Assembly: GCA_018398765.1 (NCBI GenBank)
Contig: JAHBMJ010001854.1
Location: 1 to 10,000 of the forward strand
Direction of reading: 5' to 3'
Source of the DNA: Chromera velia
Lineage: Eukaryota > Sar > Chromeraceae
Length of the DNA: 10,000 nucleotides
The notes beneath the pieces are model-generated. The model did not search any database. It had not been told where the DNA came from and saw nothing but the letters and a program-made list of their open reading frames with translations. Within the stretch, counting starts at the first letter, position 1, and the number at the start of each line of letters is the position of its first letter. A program made the translations under genes and the position numbers. Below are positions 7,134 to 10,000 of this stretch, one piece after another.

Positions 7134-7364
7134 ACCTGAAGATCGTGTAAACAGACAATCGCTTCCCGTCCGTCGGGTCAATGCTGACTCGCATGCAAGC
7201 CGTAATTGCAGACACTGTTGCCGTTGTTGCTCTTTCACAGAGGAAGGCTCGGGGATTTCTGCAGGATACGTATTGAAAACAAGTTTTCGATCAAAAGCAA
7301 GGAATCCACAGATCTGCTCTGCTTTTCTGGCTTCAGATTTCTGGACTGAATCAACCGAATGCAT
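7134..7364 (-). CDS. Possible upstream exon of gene A
   Basis: 77 codons from the ATG at 7364 (TGA upstream in frame) to a perfect GTAAGT donor at 7133. A CAG acceptor at 7053 closes an 81-nt intron and enters exon 1 in phase 0. The frame then stays open for 32 codons to the signal-peptide ATG. Composition is protein-like (GFLAFDRKLVFNTYPAEIP). If used, the protein would have about 109 extra N-terminal residues and WALLVEALLIF would be an internal hydrophobic segment. The opposite strand is also open here (7045-7503), so chance cannot be excluded. Confidence 0.42.
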
Positions 7365-7520
7365 AAGAGTCTCTCTCACTTTTTTTCAAGGAGACGCGCC
7401 CTTCAAGAAGTGTCTCATACAGACTATACAGCTCGATCACTTCGGTATCTGTTGCATCTACATGCACGTACGTATTAATATTATAATATATCGATATATG
7501 TAGGATCGAGAGTATAATGA

Positions 7521-7542
7521 TTATTAAATTTTTATTTAATAA
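7521..7542. repeat. Perfect A/T-only hairpin, 9-bp arms, 4-nt loop
   Basis: TTATTAAAT and ATTTAATAA separated by TTTT. Every arm base pairs. It is followed 22 nt later by a GC-rich hairpin of identical geometry. Confidence 0.85.
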
Positions 7543-7564
7543 CAAGTTTTTCGCGCACGAATTT

Positions 7565-7586
7565 TTCGCGCGCATTCGCGCGCGAA
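7565..7586. repeat. Perfect GC-rich hairpin, 9-bp arms, 4-nt loop
   Basis: TTCGCGCGC and GCGCGCGAA separated by ATTC. The left arm overlaps a direct repeat of TTTTTCGCGC at 7547-7556 and 7562-7571, 15 nt apart. The alternating CG would favour Z-form or cruciform structure under supercoiling. Confidence 0.85.
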
Positions 7587-7950
7587 CGAAAGTACCAGCT
7601 AGATGCGTCGATGCCTTATATGATGCGCCTAGCTTATAATATATAATACAATATATAATACAATAATACAATAACAGATCATCGCCCTTTTCCCTACTAG
7701 CTAAAAGAAAGAGCGTAAGAAAAGGGGAAGAACGACATTTTTCCCACTAAAAACGACGGAAAATAACGTGCGCAACACTTGTGCGAAGTACAGTTAACTG
7801 TTGTTCACAGAAGAGGAACGAGTACTCTGAACGGACAAGGAACCTTGAGCCCTGACCCCCCCCCCACAGACTGCAGCTAACGCTGAACCAAGCGACGATA
7901 AAAGAAGGAGAGAGTGCCGGCTCGGGGGCTCGGTCAGAAGACCCGCACGG

Positions 7951-8625
7951 ATGCAGGGGAACGAGCATGCCCCATCACACTGGATATGTTATCATCCAGA
8001 CACGAAAGGAAGTAGAAGCAAGGGCAGGGGGAAGAAGAAGGGACAGGAATATCGAACAAGAAAGAAAAGAGTGGACCAGAGATGCTGTGGCCCTTGGGTA
8101 GAGGCAGAACGGGCGAGCGACGCTGACCCCCGTCCCACACCAACAACCGGTACAGCCGAGGATCTCTTCGCACCCCAATCTGGGTCATACACACACCTAC
8201 GAAGCCCATAGACACGTCTACCCTGTGTCCCCCCAAGCACACTCACTTACGAACATACAACTCCTTCCCCCATACCCCCCCGCTCGGAAGATACATCTGA
8301 TGACAGCTTGGTAAAGATCACCGGTGTGGGGAGGGCCACACATGCCCTTTCCCACTCCCAGCTTTCCTTGGTCCCACAAGCCCGAGGAACAGGGGTCCCC
8401 GGACCTTTGCCACTTCCGCATGCCCACTCCCCCCTGAACCCGATGAGCAAGCAACCCAGTCACACACCAGCGGGCCGGCTGGCCTCCCTTCTTGTGATCC
8501 TCCAACAAAGGTGGAGTAGAATGGATCCACAGGGGCCGCGGGAGCGCTTCCACCTAGATGACGAGATCATGCGGGTGGGGCTGCTCTCAACCCTAATTGA
8601 AAGCAGAGCTGACATACCATTATAG
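7951..8625 (+). pseudogene. Region C, 5' part: basic then Pro/Ser-rich open stretch
   Basis: ATG at 7951, in a frame open from about 7844 (a TGA at 7843-7845). The first 86 codons encode a Lys/Arg-rich segment (KGRGKKKGQEYRTRKKRV), then Thr/Pro-rich sequence, ending at TAG 8209-8211. The same frame reopens at once for 137 codons: a Pro/Ser-rich linker, then a segment that looks folded (ASLLVILQQRWSRMD; FHLDDEIMRVGLLSTLIESR) to TAG 8623-8625. The second stop could lie in an intron ending at TTATATTCAG (8654), but the best upstream GT (8575) shifts the frame. No family recognised. It could be the N-terminal half of one gene with the following entry, or a decayed copy. Antisense frames are also open in this GC-rich DNA. 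Confidence 0.4.
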
Positions 8626-8709
8626 CTCGATTTACTTAATATCTTTATATTCAGCACGCATCTGCCCTCCACAGATGGAGAGCTGATCAGGGGTGCCCCA
8701 CAGCTGTAA

Positions 8710-9519
8710 TGGGCAGGAGACCACGCCGCCCCCCTATCGGCGGCACTCGGGGGGCCCATAGAAAGGCTAGGGGAGAAGGCGCTGACATCAAAGTTTTGGT
8801 ATATGCCCGTCAACGATCCGGTATCACAACACGGATATGCAGTACTGGTCTGGAATAGGACAGGGGGACGGGGCCCCCCAGAAAAGGGGGACAGAGGGAG
8901 AGTCCGTATGGTGAGCTTAGATTCGTTGAGTGAGACGCCGCGAGTCCCCAGTCTCTCGTGAGCTGATAAACGGCAGGTTTTCTATAGGGTGGCACTACTA
9001 GCGATTGAGATGTACCAAAAAGTGAGGGGGTACGTTCCAGAGAACTGGTTTGACTTCTTGAGGGGGTTACCGGACACCGATGTAGAAGAAATGCTAGTCC
9101 CCCAGCAAATGGAAGGGGTACCGCTTTACCGCTGTGGAGACCACGATGTGCTTGCATATCTAACGAGCATTCTGAGACTGCTCCCAGGCGAGGCTAAATC
9201 CCTGTTCACACCCGCTAAGGAGCGCTCCCCGGTGTTTCTCACCGATAGGAGCTGGGAGGGAGAGAGGCTCACTGATAGGGGGAGGCTGACAGAAATTATG
9301 ACAGACACGGTTAGGGGGTGACGGGAGGAGGGAAAAGCAGAGGCTAGAGAAATAGCCATCCAGTGGATGCGATTCCAAGCGTACAGCAGGGAGGGGTCCA
9401 GGGAGTGGAGAGCAGGAGTACAGCCTTGGCTGCAGGAAGCCCGTGAGCAGGTCTTTCGATATGGCCCTGACGGCCAGATCCTCCCCCAGTGCATGGTAGT
9501 AGATAGAACAAATGCATGA
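8710..9519 (+). pseudogene. Region C, 3' part: unrecognised protein-coding remnant or short-intron gene
   Basis: After TAA 8707-8709 the frame used upstream continues to TGA 9517-9519 with only two internal stops (TGA 8959, TGA 9319). Sequence is protein-like: SKFWYMPVNDPVSQHGYAVL at the start, ENWFDFLRGLPDTDVEEML in the middle, [19 protein letters not shown] near the end. The TGA at 8959 lies in a good 30-nt intron candidate (8958-8987). The one at 9319 lies in a weaker one (9318-9347). The stop at 9517 is formed by the first unit of the (TGAA)n tract. I see no reverse transcriptase, integrase or transposase motif. A gag-like or other mobile-element ORF, a host pseudogene, or a live gene with tiny introns are all possible. 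Confidence 0.5.
8958..8987 (+). other. Candidate 30-nt intron in region C
   Basis: Starts GTGAGCTGAT and ends TTTTCTATAG. Removal joins CTC TC to G GTG GCA, phase 2 on both sides, and eliminates the in-frame TGA. It has the same length as the gene B intron at 596-625. Confidence 0.45.
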
Positions 9520-10000
9520 ATGAATGAATGAATGAATGAATGTGTTATTGAATGAATAAATAAATGAATGAATGAATGAATGAGTGGATGAATGAATAAA
9601 TGGATAAATGAAGGAATAAATGAGTGGATAGATGAATGAATGAGTGGATAGATAAATGAATGAATGAATGAATGAATGCATGGATGGATGGATGGATAGA
9701 TGAATGAATGAATGAATGAGGGAATGAATGAATGGATAAATGAATGACTGAATGAATGAATAAATGGATAAATGAATGAATGAATGATTGAAATAAAGAA
9801 TAAATGAATGAATGAATTGAATGAATGAATTGAATGAATGAATGAATGAATGAATGAGCAAATGAATGAATAGATGGATCGACAGATGGATGGATGCATG
9901 GATGGACGAATAGATGAATGAATAGATGGATGGATAGATGGATGGATGGACGAATGGATGAATGGATGAATGGATGGATAAATGGATGAATGGATAGATG
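9515..10000. repeat. Long (TGAA)n / (TGGA)n tetranucleotide tract
   Basis: Nearly 490 bp of ATGA/TGAA units, grading into TGGA-rich units towards the window end, with variants TAAA, TAGA, TGCA and TGAG, and occasional phase slips (TGAATTGAATG). It continues past the window. Minus-strand open frames of more than 230 codons (His-Ser-Phe-Ile repeats) are only translations of this tract. Confidence 0.97.

Larger units (their letters stand above)
7380..7867. other. Intergenic region with AT-rich core
   Basis: Between the 5' end of gene A (minus) and the plus-strand region C, so it should hold promoters in both directions if both are genes. 7470-7545 and 7635-7675 are almost pure A/T with TATA-like runs (for example TATAATATATAATAC at about 7635-7650); 7550-7590 is CG-rich. 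A ten-C run followed by ACAG at 7856-7869, preceded by CTGA, looks like a splice acceptor for region C. No open frame here has supporting splice sites or composition. Confidence 0.55.

Noticed and set aside
7045-7503. 152-codon plus-strand open frame upstream of gene A
   Set aside because: Its end runs into AT-rich DNA with Ile/Tyr/Met codons, and it overlaps the minus-strand exon candidate that has a perfect donor. No supporting splice site or motif.
7440-7680. tRNA, rRNA or other structured RNA gene
   Set aside because: The hairpins are short and there is no T-loop GGTTCRANYCC box or acceptor stem arrangement.
9126-9899. Long minus-strand open frames with His-Ser-Phe-Ile repeats
   Set aside because: They are translations of the (TGAA)n tract, which lacks stops on that strand. 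The non-repeat part is antisense to the better-supported plus-strand frame.

Overview
The window looks like nuclear DNA of a eukaryote, probably a protist. It has no operons or ribosome-binding sites. Reading frames are broken by GT-AG introns and only fit together after splicing, and simple repeats ((TG)n, (CA)n, (GACA)n, (TGAA)n) are abundant. A free-living alveolate such as a chromerid would fit the style, but that is a guess from general appearance; nothing here identifies the species. No protein in the window was recognised, so no gene symbols are given.

Layout. 1-164 is a (TG)n microsatellite. 415-843 on the minus strand holds two exons of a small cysteine-rich gene (gene B), joined across a 30-nt intron. 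1015-6956 on the minus strand is a large multi-exon gene (gene A). I could chain nine exons with consistent splice phases into a 4278-nt coding sequence of about 1425 residues. It predicts a signal peptide, a long lumenal or extracellular part, one membrane segment near residue 990-1006 and an acidic cytosolic tail. A possible upstream exon (7134-7364) would lengthen the N-terminus and turn the signal peptide into an internal hydrophobic segment. The larger introns of gene A carry CA and GACA repeats, all in the same orientation.

7380-7867 is non-coding. Its core is AT-rich and carries two small hairpins, one of A/T only and one very GC-rich. From about 7868 to 9519 a GC-rich plus-strand region (gene C) stays largely open in one frame, with five internal stops (TAG, TAG, TAA, TGA, TGA). 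At least one stop lies inside a plausible 30-nt intron. It may be a real gene with very short introns, a decaying gene or a mobile-element remnant. It runs directly into a (TGAA)n-type tetranucleotide tract that continues to the end of the window.

The most interesting signal is the set of very short introns (30, 30, 42 and 45 nt), each a multiple of three and each containing an in-frame stop. They explain most of the apparent stop codons in otherwise continuous coding frames. All gene models here come from reading frames, splice consensus and phase bookkeeping only; no transcript or homology evidence was available.
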